DNA of 64,000 bases from Chaunax sp. Z400 (taxonomy: Eukaryota; Chordata; Actinopteri; Lophiiformes; Chaunacidae): contig CM075202.1 of the NCBI GenBank assembly GCA_037577475.1, forward strand, positions 6,305,001 to 6,369,000, given 5' to 3'. Both the position numbers and the translations under genes were made by a program. The stretch's first letter is position 1, and each line of letters begins with the position of its first letter. This document shows positions 24,195-64,000 of this stretch, piece after piece. The notes under the pieces are model-generated. The model ran no database searches. It was not told the DNA's origin and worked only from the letters and a program-made list of their open reading frames with translations.

Positions 24195-64000
<39,806 letters not shown>

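Overview
This window looks like nuclear DNA from a ray-finned (teleost) fish, most likely a percomorph. It carries intron-rich vertebrate genes, an estrogen receptor beta closest in my memory to perciform and cichlid ERbeta, many long CA/TG microsatellites, and several 3' tails typical of teleost non-LTR retrotransposons. There are no prokaryotic genes, CRISPR arrays, rRNA or tRNA genes that I can support.

Layout. (1) Positions 1-2262: a telomere-like hexamer array arranged as 24- and 30-bp higher-order units, with the C-rich strand on top, the orientation expected at the left end of a chromosome. (2) 2263-15118: about 13 kb with no convincing protein gene, holding microsatellites, repeat fragments and one CpG-rich segment ending in a splice donor (to 8709) that could be an untranslated first exon of esr2. 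(3) 15163-20625, plus strand: a complete eight-exon esr2 coding region (1,683 nt, 560 aa). All splice phases join and the internal exon lengths (117, 139, 134, 184 nt) match the vertebrate ESR2 exons. (4) 20626-24194: convergent intergenic space with the two 3'UTRs. (5) 24195 to the window end, minus strand: the 3' part of syne2 (nesprin-2). I placed 54 coding exons that join in phase into a 2,859-aa C-terminal piece: a chain of spectrin repeats, an acidic linker, a KASH-proximal cassette exon and a terminal KASH domain ending GPPPT. The 5' half of the gene lies beyond the window.

The two genes are functionally separate: a ligand-activated nuclear receptor and an outer-nuclear-membrane linker. 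Their tail-to-tail pairing repeats the ESR1-SYNE1 pairing elsewhere in vertebrate genomes, so it is an ancient paralogous block and supports both identifications.

I found no new multi-gene system. The observations most worth a second look are the telomere-like higher-order array close to coding DNA, a perfect 22-bp inverted repeat in a syne2 intron, a GC-AG intron, CA- or UG-repeat tracts placed just upstream of three syne2 exons, and a 15-leucine run in the KASH membrane segment. Exon borders were found by eye from reading frame, splice dinucleotides and phase, without alignment software or RNA data.
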